Of a DNA stretch of 64,000 nucleotides, positions 15,353-26,100 are shown piece by piece. This DNA is from Gemmatimonadaceae bacterium. Lineage in GTDB: Bacteria; Gemmatimonadota; Gemmatimonadetes; Gemmatimonadales; Gemmatimonadaceae. The DNA lies in contig JAICWO010000003.1 of the NCBI GenBank assembly GCA_025934775.1, positions 275,071-339,070 on the forward strand. Direction: 5' to 3'. Position numbers and translations under genes: made by a program. A model generated the notes under the pieces. That model was not told the DNA's origin and did not search any database. It saw only the letters and a program-made list of their open reading frames with translations. The stretch's first letter is position 1. Each line of letters opens with the position of its first letter.

Positions 15353-16630
15353 CTAGCCCAACAGCCCCGCCCCTCGCTCCAACCTCGATCGAACATCCGC
15401 AGCCGACATGTGCGCGATCGCCAGTACGCCCGCCGGATCGAGCGCACGGCGCTCTGCCGTATACACGCGCAGCCAGCGCGCCGAGCGATAGAACTCTTCT
15501 GAGATTTTTGGAAGGTTGATCGCACCCTCCCAACCCGCCGCCGTCAGCCGGCGCACTTCGCCCTCGGGGCGTTGGACGAGCATGTCGAGTCCGAGCATCT
15601 GCGTCTTGGCGGGGTAATCGAGCAGCAGCTCGCCGGGAGCGAGCCCGATCTCGGCCGCGAGCGCATCCTCCGCCGCGACGGTCAACGCGCGATCGTCGGC
15701 GATCCATTCGCCCGCATCGGGCGCAAGATCGGCCGCGGGGCACTCGAAGGCGCGCTTGTACAGCCGCCGCCCGCGCAGGGCATCGAGCAGGGGACTCGGT
15801 GCCCGCTGCGTGAGGTCGTGCAGAATCCCTTCGTCCGTAAAGGCCGCGAGCCGCCGCGCGTCGAGAGCGCCGGCATCGAGCGCGTCGCTCACGACGCGCT
15901 TGTACATCGCCGTCGCGCTGCGCACCGCGTGATGCCAATACACGTTGCGATACATCTGGTACTTCGCGAAGAGAAGCGACTCGAGCGCGGAGAGGCCCTT
16001 CTCGATCATCCCGACGCGAGGCAGCGCCGCGTCGGGCTCGCGCACGATCGTGAGCGCGTTGATCAGCCGGTCGACGTCGATCTCGCCGTAGCTCACGCCG
16101 CACATGAACGCGTCGCGTCGCAGGTAGTCCAGTTTGTCGAGATCGATCGAGCCGGAGATCAATCCTTGCAGCGGGCTGTCGCTCTCGCCGCGAATGAGCG
16201 AGACGATGCGCTCGGGCGCCTGCGCCCCCAGCTCGCGCCGCAGGATCACGCCGACTTCACCCTCACAGATCAGCGGCCGCGCCACGGCCTCGTGATGCAG
16301 CGCGCCAATCTCCTCGAGCGCATGGGAGAACGGATAATGCCCGATGTCGTGGAGCAGCGCCGCGACGCGAATGAGCGTACACTCGTCGCGGCCGATCGCG
16401 GCGAAGTCGTCATGGTCCTCGAACAGGGCGAGCGTGCGCCGGGCGAGGTGGTACGTGCCGAGGGCGTGCTCGAAGCGCGAGTGCGTGGCGCCCGGATACA
16501 CGAGAAAGGCGAGGCCGAGCTGGCGAACGTAGCGCAGCCGCTGGAACGCCGGTGTATCGATGAGCTCGAAGCTCAGCGGGTCGAGCCGGATGTTATTCCA
16601 GAGCGGGTCGCGAATGATTTCGACGGCCAT
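15353..16630 (-). CDS. HD-domain phosphohydrolase (dGTPase/SAMHD1-like)
   Basis: 425 residues. The N-terminus 'IIRDPLWNNIRLDPL' and 'IDTPAFQRLRYVRQLG' are typical of the YdfA/SAMHD1-like HD family. The metal site is complete: H in 'ATHSRFEHALGTYHLA', H-D in 'AALLHDIGHYPFSH', and D in 'GSIDLDKLDYLRRDA'. Family members hydrolyse dNTPs or nucleotide second messengers; the substrate here cannot be told. The C-terminal 150 residues are less conserved. It faces the S9 peptidase gene with a hairpin between the stops. Confidence 0.85.
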   Translation of the reverse strand: MAVEIIRDPLWNNIRLDPLSFELIDTPAFQRLRYVRQLGLAFLVYPGATHSRFEHALGTYHLARRTLALFEDHDDFAAIGRDECTLIRVAALLHDIGHYPFSHALEEIGALHHEAVARPLICEGEVGVILRRELGAQAPERIVSLIRGESDSPLQGLISGSIDLDKLDYLRRDAFMCGVSYGEIDVDRLINALTIVREPDAALPRVGMIEKGLSALESLLFAKYQMYRNVYWHHAVRSATAMYKRVVSDALDAGALDARRLAAFTDEGILHDLTQRAPSPLLDALRGRRLYKRAFECPAADLAPDAGEWIADDRALTVAAEDALAAEIGLAPGELLLDYPAKTQMLGLDMLVQRPEGEVRRLTAAGWEGAINLPKISEEFYRSARWLRVYTAERRALDPAGVLAIAHMSAADVRSRLERGAGLLG

Positions 16631-16721
16631 GGGGCGTATGATAGTGGCGAACGGGCGCGAACGCCCGCATCATGAGAGCGCAGCCGGAAACATCCCGCCA
16701 CTTCACTCCGTACAGAAGCGC

Positions 16722-17480
16722 ATGCGCGCACCCACCCCACCTCAGGCCCAGACCGCGCCGAGCGCTCCCGGAGCGGCGCTACCGGCTTCGCCCGGCATCC
16801 CCGCGCCGTCCGCGGATTTTCTCGCGCTGCAGGCACAAGCGGCCGACCTGTCAACGCAGCTCGCGGGACTCAGGATCCAGCAGCGGGCGATTTCTCGACA
16901 GATCGACCGCGCCACGGGCGGCGAACGAGAGGCGCTGATTCAGCAGCGGACCCCGGTCGACGTGCAGGTCGCCCAGAAGGAGGTGCAGCTCGACAACGTA
17001 CGCGCGCAGATCGCCGCGCGCTCCCACGTGCCGATGGATCGCGTCACGACGTCGGGGCAGGTCGTGATCATGCCGCCGCGATACCGCGATCGCTCTCCAG
17101 ACCCGGGTATGATCATCGGCATGACGTTCACGCTGTTGCTCGTCGTGGTCATTCCGATGTCCATCGCGTACGCGAGGCGTATCTGGCGGGGCACGCCCAA
17201 GCCGACGGTGGCGCAACGGGACGACCTCTCGCCGCGGTTCGACCGTCTCGAGCAGGCGGTCGACGCGATCGCGATCGAGATCGAGCGCATCTCCGAAGGG
17301 CAGCGTTTCATGACGAAGGTCATGGCCGAGCGGCCGGTGGAGCGCCCGGAGCGCTCCGGATTGGACGGCGGGTCGGCGCGTGCGGAATCGGCACCGATCC
17401 TGGCGCTGGGTGCCGGTCCAGCGGAGCCAATCGCAACGCCCAAACGCCAGTCGGTTCGCCAGTCGATCACCCCGCATTAA
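16722..17480 (+). CDS. Coiled-coil, single-pass membrane protein of unknown function
   Basis: 252 residues from ATG 16722 (a longer frame exists upstream but overlaps the HD gene's start region). Order: a Pro/Ala-rich N-terminus; a coiled coil about residues 30-95 (L-Q-A-Q-A-A-D-L-S-T-Q-L...V-A-Q-K-E-V-Q-L); one transmembrane helix, 'GMIIGMTFTLLLVVVIPMSI'; a second helical segment (D-R-L-E-Q-A-V-D-A-I-A-I-E-I-E-R); and a disordered tail. Shape resembles small envelope or scaffold proteins, but I recognise no family. No visible operon partner. Confidence 0.6.
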   Translation: MRAPTPPQAQTAPSAPGAALPASPGIPAPSADFLALQAQAADLSTQLAGLRIQQRAISRQIDRATGGEREALIQQRTPVDVQVAQKEVQLDNVRAQIAARSHVPMDRVTTSGQVVIMPPRYRDRSPDPGMIIGMTFTLLLVVVIPMSIAYARRIWRGTPKPTVAQRDDLSPRFDRLEQAVDAIAIEIERISEGQRFMTKVMAERPVERPERSGLDGGSARAESAPILALGAGPAEPIATPKRQSVRQSITPH

Positions 17481-17556
17481 GAGCCTCCGCGGCGCGGAAC
17501 CGCGGTCGGTCACTCCGGATTGCATCGTCGGCATTCGCCGATCACCCGGAGGACAC

Positions 17557-18750
17557 TTGAAGATCAGAATATCCTCGCTGCGCGTCTGCGCGGCGATCGC
17601 GCTCGTCGTCGCCGCGTCGTGCGGCGGTTCGTCCGATTCGACCAGCACGCCCCCGCCGCCGCCGCCCCCGCCGCCCGACGTCGGCAGTGTGTCGGTCAGC
17701 CCCGCGACGGTGAGCCTCGCCGTCGGCGCCACGAGTCAACTCACGGCGTCGGCCGTCGATACGCACGGCAATGCGCTCACGTCGCCCGCGCCCGTGTGGT
17801 CGACCAGCGATGCGAACAAAGTGACGGTGAGCTCGAGCGGTCTCGTACAGGCGGTCGCGCCGGGAACGGCGACGGTGACCGCGACGGTCACGACGGCGGG
17901 CGCGACGAAGAGCGCGAGCGCGGCGGTGACGGTCGCCGCGCCGGTGGTGGCGGCGTCCATCTCCGTATCGCCATCGGCGAGCGACACGATCTACGCGTTC
18001 GGCGACTCGCGCGCATTCGCCGCGACGGTGCGCGACTCCTCCGGCGCGGTGCTCTCGACGGCGGCGATCACGTGGAGCATCGACAAGTCGAGCGTCGCGA
18101 CGCTTTCCTCATCGAGCGGTGCGTCCACGAGCGCGCTCGCCGGGGGCAACGGGACGGCAGTGCTGACGGCGCGGTCCGGCAACGTCAGCGCGACGGCGAG
18201 CGTCTTCGTGCGGCAGCGCGCGGCGAAGCTGGTTCTCTCGCCGGCGACGATCACGCTGGCTCCCGGCGCGACGTCTCAGGTGAGCGCCGCGGCGCAGGAC
18301 GCGCGCGGCAACACGGTCGGCGGTCTCGCCGCTCCGTCGTACAGCTCGAGCGACACGACGAAAGTCAAAGTCTCCTCATCGGGCGTCGTCTCCGCCGTCG
18401 CGGCGGGGACGGCGACGGTGAGCGTTTCGCAGAGCACGCCCGACGGTGCGCTCACGGGGAGCGTGGCCGTGACCGTCGCGTCGGCGCCGGCGTTCCCCAC
18501 GAGCGCGGCGGTCACGGTCGAAGACTTCGACTTCGCGTCGGATTCGGTCGACATCGCCGCGGGCGGCACGGTGACCTGGACGTGGAAGGGCACGCAGCCG
18601 CACAGCGTCACGCCCACGACGCCGGGCACGGGCTTCGGGAGTCAGACGCTCACGACCGGCACATACTCATTCAAGTTCAATACATCCGGGAAATACGACT
18701 ACTTCTGCTCCGTGCATCCGTACATGACGGCGACGGTGGTGGTCCACTAG
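17557..18750 (+). CDS. Lipoprotein with BIG2 domains and C-terminal cupredoxin
   Basis: 397 residues from a TTG start. GGAGG lies four bases before it, no nearer ATG exists, and the signal peptide 'LKIRISSLRVCAAIAL' starts right there. The lipobox is 'VVAASC'. A run of nine prolines follows, then three Ig-like BIG2 repeats (about 45-330; each has 'SPATVSLAVGATSQLTA'-like text). Last comes a plastocyanin-like domain with type 1 copper ligands H349 (Q-P-H-S-V), C384 and H387 (Y-F-C-S-V-H-P) and M390. It looks like a surface-tethered, small electron carrier. A cytochrome or oxidase partner is not in the window. A hairpin follows the stop. Confidence 0.85.
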   Translation: MKIRISSLRVCAAIALVVAASCGGSSDSTSTPPPPPPPPPDVGSVSVSPATVSLAVGATSQLTASAVDTHGNALTSPAPVWSTSDANKVTVSSSGLVQAVAPGTATVTATVTTAGATKSASAAVTVAAPVVAASISVSPSASDTIYAFGDSRAFAATVRDSSGAVLSTAAITWSIDKSSVATLSSSSGASTSALAGGNGTAVLTARSGNVSATASVFVRQRAAKLVLSPATITLAPGATSQVSAAAQDARGNTVGGLAAPSYSSSDTTKVKVSSSGVVSAVAAGTATVSVSQSTPDGALTGSVAVTVASAPAFPTSAAVTVEDFDFASDSVDIAAGGTVTWTWKGTQPHSVTPTTPGTGFGSQTLTTGTYSFKFNTSGKYDYFCSVHPYMTATVVVH

Positions 18751-18780
18751 CCGCGGAGCGCGCTCGACGCGGCGTACACG

Positions 18781-18816
18781 AACGGGCCGGGATTCAACAA
18801 AGAATCCCGGCCCGTT
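18781..18816. terminator. Hairpin between convergent genes
   Basis: A perfect 15-bp stem (18781-18795 with 18802-18816) and AACAAA loop. It lies between the cupredoxin gene (plus) and pckA (minus). It ends in GTT without a longer T tract. A role as a two-way transcription stop is likely from position. Confidence 0.7.
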
Positions 18817-18842
18817 GCGCATCGACTGTCGGATCTCGCGAT

Positions 18843-20462
18843 CTACCGCGGCCCCGCCGTGCGCACGTTCTCGCTCACGGAGTTCTCGAACTTCGCGAAG
18901 TTCTCGCGGAACATGGAAGCGAGCTTCTTGGCCTGCGCGTCGTACGCCGACTTGTCCGTCCAGGTGTTCCGCGGATTGAGCACCTCCGCGGGGATGCCGG
19001 GGACCTGCGTCGGGAACGAGAGGCCGAAGACCGGATCGGTCGCCAACGGCGCCGAATGGAGATCGCCATGGAGCAGCGACCGAACCATGGTACGCGTGTA
19101 CGAAAGCTTCATCCGCGAGCCATGGCCGTACGCGCCGCCCGTCCAGCCGGTATTCACGAGCCATACGTCGGACCCGTGCTCGTCGATCAACGTGCCGAGC
19201 ATCTCCGCGTACTTGGCGGCGGGCCAGACGAGGAACACCGCGCCGAAGCACGCCGAGAACGTGGCCTGCGGCTCCTTCACGCCGCGCTCGGTGCCGGCGA
19301 CTTTCGCGGTGTAGCCTGAGAGGAAGTAGTAGAGCGCCTGATCGCGCGTGAGCTTCGCGATCGGCGGCAGCACGCCGAACGCGTCGGCGGTGAGGAGCAC
19401 GACGTTCTTGGGATGCCCGCCGCGTCCAGACGGCACGTGGTTCGGGATGTAGTGCAGCGGATACGACGCGCGGGTGTTCTCGGTGATCGACTGATCCTCG
19501 AACCGCACTTTGCGCGTCAACTCGTCGAGCACCACGTTCTCGAGAATCGTCCCGAACATCTGCGTCGTGCGATAGATGTCGGGCTCGCCTTCTGGGCTGA
19601 GGTTGATGCACTTCGCGTAGCAGCCGCCCTCGTAATTGAAGACGCCTTCGGGCGCCCAGCCATGCTCGTCGTCGCCGATGAGCGAGCGGCTCGGATCGGC
19701 GGAGAGCGTCGTCTTGCCCGTCCCCGAGAGGCCGAAGAAGAGCGCCGTGTCGCCGTCCGGGCCGATGTTCGCCGAGCAGTGCATCGAGAGCACGCCCTGC
19801 TTGGGCATGTAGTAGTTCATCACCGTGAACATCGCCTTCTTGAGCTCACCGGCGTAGCGCGTGCCGCCGATGAGGATCATCCGCTTGGCGAGATTGAGAA
19901 TGATGAACGTGCTGCTGCGCGTGCCGTGCTTTGCGGGGTCGGACTCGAACTCGGGCGCGTGGAGGACGGTGAAGTTCGGATCGAACGTGGGGAGCTCGGT
20001 GGCCTCCGGGCGGATGAACATGTTCCGCACGAACGACATGTGCCACGCGCTCGGGCTCACGTAGCGCACCGAGAGGCGGTACTTGGGGTCGGCGCCGCAG
20101 TAGAGATCCTGCACGTAGAGCGACTCGCGGTCGTTCAGGTACGCGCGAACGTCGGCGAGCAGCGCCTCGAAGTGGGCTTCGGAGATCGGCTGGTTGACCT
20201 TGCCCCAGTCGACGTCCGCCTCCGATGATGAATCTTTAACGAGAAATTTATCATTCGGCGACCGGCCGGTGTGCGGCGACGTGACGGCGCAGAACGGCCC
20301 CATGTCGGCGAGCAGCCCTTCCTTGTTCTGGACGGCGTCCTGAATCAGCACGGGCGCGACGCAGTTCCAGCGCACGTCGCCTTTGGGGGCGAGTCCCTGC
20401 GCGCTGAGCCCGACCTTGCCCTTGAATTCCATATCATCCTGCGGCTTCGTCTGAGTCGCCAT
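18843..20462 (-). CDS. pckA: Phosphoenolpyruvate carboxykinase (ATP)
   Basis: 539 residues, full length. Converts oxaloacetate + ATP to PEP + CO2 + ADP, the gateway of gluconeogenesis. Motifs: 'PHTGRSPNDKF' (substrate Arg), kinase-1a P-loop 'FGLSGTGKTTLSAD', metal-binding 'LIGDDEHGW', 'YAKCINL' and 'ENTRASYPLHYI'. AGGA is found nine bases before the ATG. It follows maeB by only 9 bases on the same strand, so malic enzyme and PEP carboxykinase form an operon for moving carbon from C4 acids to PEP and pyruvate. Confidence 0.97.
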   Translation of the reverse strand: MATQTKPQDDMEFKGKVGLSAQGLAPKGDVRWNCVAPVLIQDAVQNKEGLLADMGPFCAVTSPHTGRSPNDKFLVKDSSSEADVDWGKVNQPISEAHFEALLADVRAYLNDRESLYVQDLYCGADPKYRLSVRYVSPSAWHMSFVRNMFIRPEATELPTFDPNFTVLHAPEFESDPAKHGTRSSTFIILNLAKRMILIGGTRYAGELKKAMFTVMNYYMPKQGVLSMHCSANIGPDGDTALFFGLSGTGKTTLSADPSRSLIGDDEHGWAPEGVFNYEGGCYAKCINLSPEGEPDIYRTTQMFGTILENVVLDELTRKVRFEDQSITENTRASYPLHYIPNHVPSGRGGHPKNVVLLTADAFGVLPPIAKLTRDQALYYFLSGYTAKVAGTERGVKEPQATFSACFGAVFLVWPAAKYAEMLGTLIDEHGSDVWLVNTGWTGGAYGHGSRMKLSYTRTMVRSLLHGDLHSAPLATDPVFGLSFPTQVPGIPAEVLNPRNTWTDKSAYDAQAKKLASMFRENFAKFENSVSENVRTAGPR

Positions 20463-20471
20463 GTTGCGTCC

Positions 20472-22784
20472 TCACAGCCTCGAAAAAATGGTCGGGGCGG
20501 GCCCGCTCGCGGCACGGCTCGCGGGCTCCGCCGGGTTGGACCGCTCCTGTGCGTCGACTACCGCAACCGCGGCCATGTTTACGATGTCCTGAACGTCGGC
20601 GCCGCGCTCCAGCACGTGCACCGGCCGGCTCATGCCCACCAGAATGGGGCCGATCGCCGTGGCACCACCAAGGTGATTTAGCAACTTGTACGCAATGTTG
20701 CCCGCGCTCAAGTTGGGAAAGATTAGCACGTTCGCGGCTTCCTTGAGCGTGCTGAACGGATAGTCGCGCTCGATGATCTCGGGATCGAACGCGGTGTCCG
20801 CCTGCATTTCACCATCCACGACCAGTGACGGGTCGCGTTGCCGCAAAAGCTGCACGGCCCGGGCCATTTTCTCGGCCTCGGGATGCCGCACGGAGCCAAA
20901 ATTCGAGAACGACAACATCGCGATGCGGGGCTCCATCCCCATCGTCCGCGTGATCCGCGCCGCCGCGTACGCGATCTGCGCGAGCTGCTCCGCCGTTGGA
21001 TCGATGTTCACCGTCGTGTCGGCGCAGAAGATCACGTGCTTCTCGAACACCAGCATGTACATGCCGCTCACGAGCCCCGCACGCGGATGCGCGCCAATCA
21101 CTTCGAGCGCGGGCCGGATCGTCTCGGGATAGTGCAGGTTCACCCCGGACACCAGCGCGTCCGCGTCGCCGCGGCCCACCATGCACGAACCGAAATAATT
21201 GCTGTTGAACAGGCGGCGGCGCGCTTCGTCCATGCTCATGCCCTTGCGCTGCCGCCGCGCCCACATGTGCTGCGCGTACTCGTCGCGCTTGGGCGAGCTG
21301 GCCGGATCCTCGATCGCGATGCCGTCGAGCAGCACGTTCATCGCCTTCGCCTTCGCTTCGATCGTCTCGCGCTGGCCGAGCAGAATCGGATCGGCGATGC
21401 CGTCCTCCACGCAGATGCGCGCCGCACGAATGATCTTCGGCTCCTCGCCCTCGGGAAACACCACCCGCTTCGGGTTGCTGATCGCGCGATTGATCAGGCC
21501 GCGCATCACGCCGCGCGCCCGGCCGAGTCGCGACTCGAGCCGCTCGCGATACTCGTCGAGATCCACGAACTCGTTCGCGGCGCCGGACGCCACCGCCGCC
21601 CACGCGACCGCGGGCGCCACCCAGAGCAGTACGCGCGGATCGAACGGGAAGGGGATCAGATACTCGGCGCCGAATTGCACTTCCTGCAGGCCGTACAGAT
21701 TCGCGACCGACTCCGGCACGTCTTCCTTGGCGAGGAGCGCGAGCGCCCGCGTCGCCGCCATCTTCATCTCTTCGTTGATCTCCGTCGCCCGAACGTCCAG
21801 GGCGCCGCGGAAGATGAACGGAAAGCCGAGGACGTTGTTGACCTGATTCGGATAGTCGCTGCGGCCGGTGGCGATGATCGCGTCGTCGCGGACGGACTTC
21901 ACCGCATCGGGGAGAATCTCCGGGACGGGGTTGGCGAGCGCGAAGATGATCGGCTTCGGGGCCATCTTCGCCACCATGTCGGCCGTCACCGCTCCGGCGA
22001 CCGAAAGGCCGACGAAGACGTCGGCTCCGACCAGTGCGTCGGCGATCGTGCGCGCCTTCGTGTCCGACTTGAAGCGCGCCTTGTACGGATCCATGTCGTC
22101 AGCGCGGCCGGCGTAGATCACGCCGGCCCGGTCGCACATGATGATGTGCTCACGCTTGACGCCGAGCCGCACGTAGTGCTCGGCGGTCGAGATCGCCGCG
22201 GCGCCCGCGCCCGAAAAGACGACCTTCAGCGTCTCGAGGCGCTTGCCCACGATCTCGGCCGCGTTGAGCAGCGCGGCACCGGAGATGATCGCGGTGCCGT
22301 GCTGGTCGTCGTGGAAGACGGGGATCTTGAGCGTCTTTCGGAGCGTCTCCTCGATGTAGAAGCAGTCGGGCGCCTTGATGTCCTCGAGATTGATCCCGCC
22401 CACCGTCGGCTCGAGGAGCTGGCAGAACTTGATCACGTCGTCGGGCAACTCGGAGCCGACTTCGAGATCGAAGACGTCGAGATCCGCGAACTGTTTGAAG
22501 AGATTGGCCTTTCCTTCCATCACGGGCTTGCCCGCGACGGCGCCAATGTTGCCTAGACCAAGCACAGCGGTTCCGTTCGTCACCACCGCGATCAGGTTAC
22601 CCTTCGCGGTGTAGGTGTACGCGAGATCCGGGTCCTGCTTGATCTCCAGGCATGGCTCGGCGACGCCCGGCGAGTAGGCGAGCGACAGGTCACGCTGATT
22701 GGTCAGCGGCTTGGTCGGTACCACGGCGATCTTGCCGGGCCGACCTTTGGCATGATAGTCGAGGGCGTCTTGGCGTTTATTCAT
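20472..22784 (-). CDS. maeB: NADP-dependent malic enzyme with C-terminal phosphotransacetylase-like domain
   Basis: 770 residues from ATG 22784 ('[19 protein letters not shown]', the usual MaeB beginning; an in-frame start 12 codons earlier is less likely). The N half has '[10 protein letters not shown]', 'FHDDQHGTA' (metal and substrate site) and Rossmann '[11 protein letters not shown]'. The C half (about 430-770) is the phosphate acetyltransferase-like domain: '[15 protein letters not shown]', '[15 protein letters not shown]' and '[15 protein letters not shown]'. In MaeB this domain is catalytically inactive for PTA and serves allosteric control by acetyl-CoA. It is the first gene of the maeB-pckA operon. 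Confidence 0.95.
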   Translation of the reverse strand: MNKRQDALDYHAKGRPGKIAVVPTKPLTNQRDLSLAYSPGVAEPCLEIKQDPDLAYTYTAKGNLIAVVTNGTAVLGLGNIGAVAGKPVMEGKANLFKQFADLDVFDLEVGSELPDDVIKFCQLLEPTVGGINLEDIKAPDCFYIEETLRKTLKIPVFHDDQHGTAIISGAALLNAAEIVGKRLETLKVVFSGAGAAAISTAEHYVRLGVKREHIIMCDRAGVIYAGRADDMDPYKARFKSDTKARTIADALVGADVFVGLSVAGAVTADMVAKMAPKPIIFALANPVPEILPDAVKSVRDDAIIATGRSDYPNQVNNVLGFPFIFRGALDVRATEINEEMKMAATRALALLAKEDVPESVANLYGLQEVQFGAEYLIPFPFDPRVLLWVAPAVAWAAVASGAANEFVDLDEYRERLESRLGRARGVMRGLINRAISNPKRVVFPEGEEPKIIRAARICVEDGIADPILLGQRETIEAKAKAMNVLLDGIAIEDPASSPKRDEYAQHMWARRQRKGMSMDEARRRLFNSNYFGSCMVGRGDADALVSGVNLHYPETIRPALEVIGAHPRAGLVSGMYMLVFEKHVIFCADTTVNIDPTAEQLAQIAYAAARITRTMGMEPRIAMLSFSNFGSVRHPEAEKMARAVQLLRQRDPSLVVDGEMQADTAFDPEIIERDYPFSTLKEAANVLIFPNLSAGNIAYKLLNHLGGATAIGPILVGMSRPVHVLERGADVQDIVNMAAVAVVDAQERSNPAEPASRAASGPAPTIFSRL

Positions 22785-22875
22785 GTCCAGAGATGAACAA
22801 TAGCCGAATCGGCCGTCCAAGTCAGTCGCCGGAGAGCGCTTGGGGTCCTACCGAACAGAATCCGCAAATACCAAC

Positions 22876-23133
22876 ATGACTCCCGCCGAGTCCGAGCAGC
22901 GCACGCCGAACGCGGCGGCGCCGGTTCGGCGCGCGCTTCACCTCGTCATCGTTCTCGTCGTGCTCGAGGCGGCCGCGTACGTGATCGGCCGCATGGCGCC
23001 GGCGATGGCGGGGCTCATGCGGCCGATCTACGTGCTGCTGCTCGTCTCGTTCGCGTTCCCGATCTGGCACGCGTCGCGCCACCGGACGGGGCACGATCGC
23101 CGGCACAGCGAACGGCGTCACACCTCCAGGTGA
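22876..23133 (+). CDS. Small two-helix membrane protein, unknown
   Basis: 85 residues from ATG 22876. Two hydrophobic helices, 'ALHLVIVLVVLEAAAYVIGR' and 'LMRPIYVLLLVSFAFPIW', are followed by a His/Arg-rich tail. It is divergent from maeB, and its last 16 bases overlap the end of the metal efflux gene on the other strand. No family recognised. The size and GC pattern support a real gene, but only moderately. Confidence 0.45.
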   Translation: MTPAESEQRTPNAAAPVRRALHLVIVLVVLEAAAYVIGRMAPAMAGLMRPIYVLLLVSFAFPIWHASRHRTGHDRRHSERRHTSR

Positions 23134-26100
23134 TCGCCCGGCCGCGCGACCATCAGGTACAGTACGGGCATTAAGAAAATACTAATTAATAGTCTAGAAA
23201 AGAGGCCGCCGACGATGACGATCGCGAACGGCTTCTGCGTGCTCGCGCCCACGCCGCTCGCGATCGCCGCCGGCAACAGGCCGAGCGCCGCGACGAGCGC
23301 GGTCATCATGATGGGCCGCAGGCGGAGCAGTGCGGCCTCGTGCGTCGCCCGGGCGATGTCCATGCCGCCGAGCCGGAGCTCGTTGGCGTACGAGATGTAG
23401 ACCACGGCCGTCTGCACGGACACGCCGAACAACGCGAGGAATCCGATCATCGACGACACCGAGAACGCCGTGTCCGTGATCCACATGGCCACGAGACCGC
23501 CGAGCGGCGCGGAGAGGATGACGCCGATGACCGTGATGAGCGGGAACTTGAAGTTGCGGTACAGAATGAACAGGATCGCGAAGATCAGGATCACCGTGAT
23601 CGGCACGACGACGTTCATCTGCGCGCGTGACGCCGTGTACTCCTGGAACTCGCCGCCCCAGACGGTCCGGTAGCCGATCGGGAGCGTGACCTGCTTGTCG
23701 ACGCGGGCTTGCGCATCCGCGACCGCGCTCGCGAGATCGCGGCCTTCCACCTCGTACTGCACGCCGATGTAGCGCGAATTGTCCTGACGGTAAATGAATG
23801 ATGCGCCGTTGGCGACATGAATGTCCGCGACCTCGCGCAGCGGCACCTGGCTTCCGCTCGGCGTCGCGATGAGGATGTTCCCGATCTGATTCGGATCGCT
23901 GCGGTACTGCTCCTGGAGCCGGACCACGAGATCGAACGTCCGTTCGCCTTGTACGACTTGTGTGACCGCGGCTCCGCCCACCGCCGCGTTGATCAAGTCG
24001 TTCACGGCGTCGGAGCTCAGGCCGTACCGGGCCAGCTTGTCGCGATCGACCGTGATCGTGAGGCTCGGCTGGCCCAGCTCCTGGACGAGCACGACGTGGT
24101 CGATGCCCGGCGTGCGGCCGAGAATCTCCTTGACTTCCCGACCCTTTGCCTCGAGGACGTTCAGATCGGTACCGAAGATCTTCACGTCCGTCGAGCTCTT
24201 GAGGCCCGTGAGCGCCTCGTCGACGGCGTCCTCGGCGGGTTGAGTATAGTTGAATATGATTCCGGGATAGGCCGACAGCTTCTTCTGCATGGCCTCGATC
24301 AATTCATCCTTCGTCTTGATCGGGCCGGTCCATTGGCCGTACGGCTTGAGGCCGACGTAGAACTCGGCATTGAAGAATCCCGTCGGATCGGTGCCCGAGT
24401 CGTCGCGGCCATGCTCCGACGCCGTCACGGTGACCATCGGGAAGCTGGACAGCACGTCCCGAATTTGCGGCACGATCGCCGATGACGCCTCGAAGGAAAT
24501 GGTGTACGGCATCGTCGCACGCACCCAGATCGCGCCTTCGTCCAGCTTGGGCATGAACTCGCCGCCGCGCGTCATCGCGATCGCGACCGACGCCACGAGG
24601 ATCACCGCCGAGCCGACCATCGTTGCGCCGACGTGCCGCAGACACCAGTCGAGTCCCGACGCGTAGCGGTCGCGGGTCCATTCGAATGCCGCGTTGCGGC
24701 GCTCCACGACGCCGCGGCGCAACGCCCACGCGCACAGCACCGGAATCACCGTCAGCGTCAGGAAGAGCGAACCGATCAGCGCATAAATCGTCGTGTCGGC
24801 CATCGGCGTGAACAGCTTGGCCGATGGGCCGGTGAGCGCGTAGATCGGCAGGAAGCCGGCGACGATCACCGCGATCGCGTACACGATCGGCCGGTTCACC
24901 TCCGAGGCCGCCTCGAAGATCACCTCGCGAATCCGGAATTCGGTGCCGTGTCGCCGCGCGAGCTGGCGGTAGATGTTCTCGACCATGACGACGGCGCCGT
25001 CGACCAGAATACCAAAGTCGATCGCGCCGATCGACAGCAGGTTCGCGGGAATGCCTCGAACGTCGAGGCACATGAACGCGATGAGGAGCGCGAGCGGTAT
25101 GGTCACGGCGACGATCAGGCCGGACCGGATGTCGTAGAGGAAGAAGATCAGGACGATCACGACGAGCACGATGCCGCGCCCGAGGTTCTCGAGCACCGTG
25201 TGCGTCGTGAGGGCGACGAGATCGCTCCGGTCGTAGTAGGGCACGACCTTCACGTCGCGCGGCAGCACGTGGTCGTTCAGCTCCCGCGTCTTCGCTTCCA
25301 CGGCTTTGAGGACCACCTGCGCCTGCTCGCCGGTGCGCATCAGTACGATGCCTTCGACCGCGTCGTTCTGCTTGTTGAACCCGAACTGGCCGAGACGCGG
25401 CGCGGCGCCGATCGCGACCGTTCCGATGTCTTTGATCCGCACCGGGATGTTGTTCTTCACCGCGGCCACGACGTTGCCGATATCCTCCAACGTGGCGACG
25501 CGTCCGAGCCCTCGCACGTAGTAGAACTGGCTGCCCTCGGAGTAGAAGCCGCCGCCGCCGTTCGAGTTGTTGGCGCTGAGGGCGCTCGAGACGTCGTCGA
25601 TGCTCAAGCCGGCCGCGGCGAGCTTGGCCGGGTCGATCTGCACCTGGAACTGCATGGTCTCGCCGCCGAGCGACGCGATGTCGGCGACACCGGGCACGGC
25701 GCGATATGCTTTATCTAATACCCAATCTTGTATGACGTGCAGGTCCATCGCCGAGCGGTCCGGACTCTGAATCACGTAGCGGTACACGAGTCCGGACGGG
25801 GAGAACGGCGCCTCGATGTCCGGCGAGACGCCGTCGGGCAGGTCCGCGCCGGCGAGACGCTCGAAGACCTGCTCGCGCGCGAACCACAGGTCCGTCTTGT
25901 CGGTGAACGTCACGCGCACGCTCGACAACCCGTACAGCGAAACCGAGCGCATCACGACGAGGTTGGGCAGCCCGTTCAGCTCCGTCTCGATCGGGACGGT
26001 GATGAGCCGCTCGACCTCTTCCGCCGCGTGGCCCGGCCACGCCGCCGTGAGCTCCACGGCCGGCGGCGAGACGTCGGGGTAGGCGTCGACCGGCAAGCGG

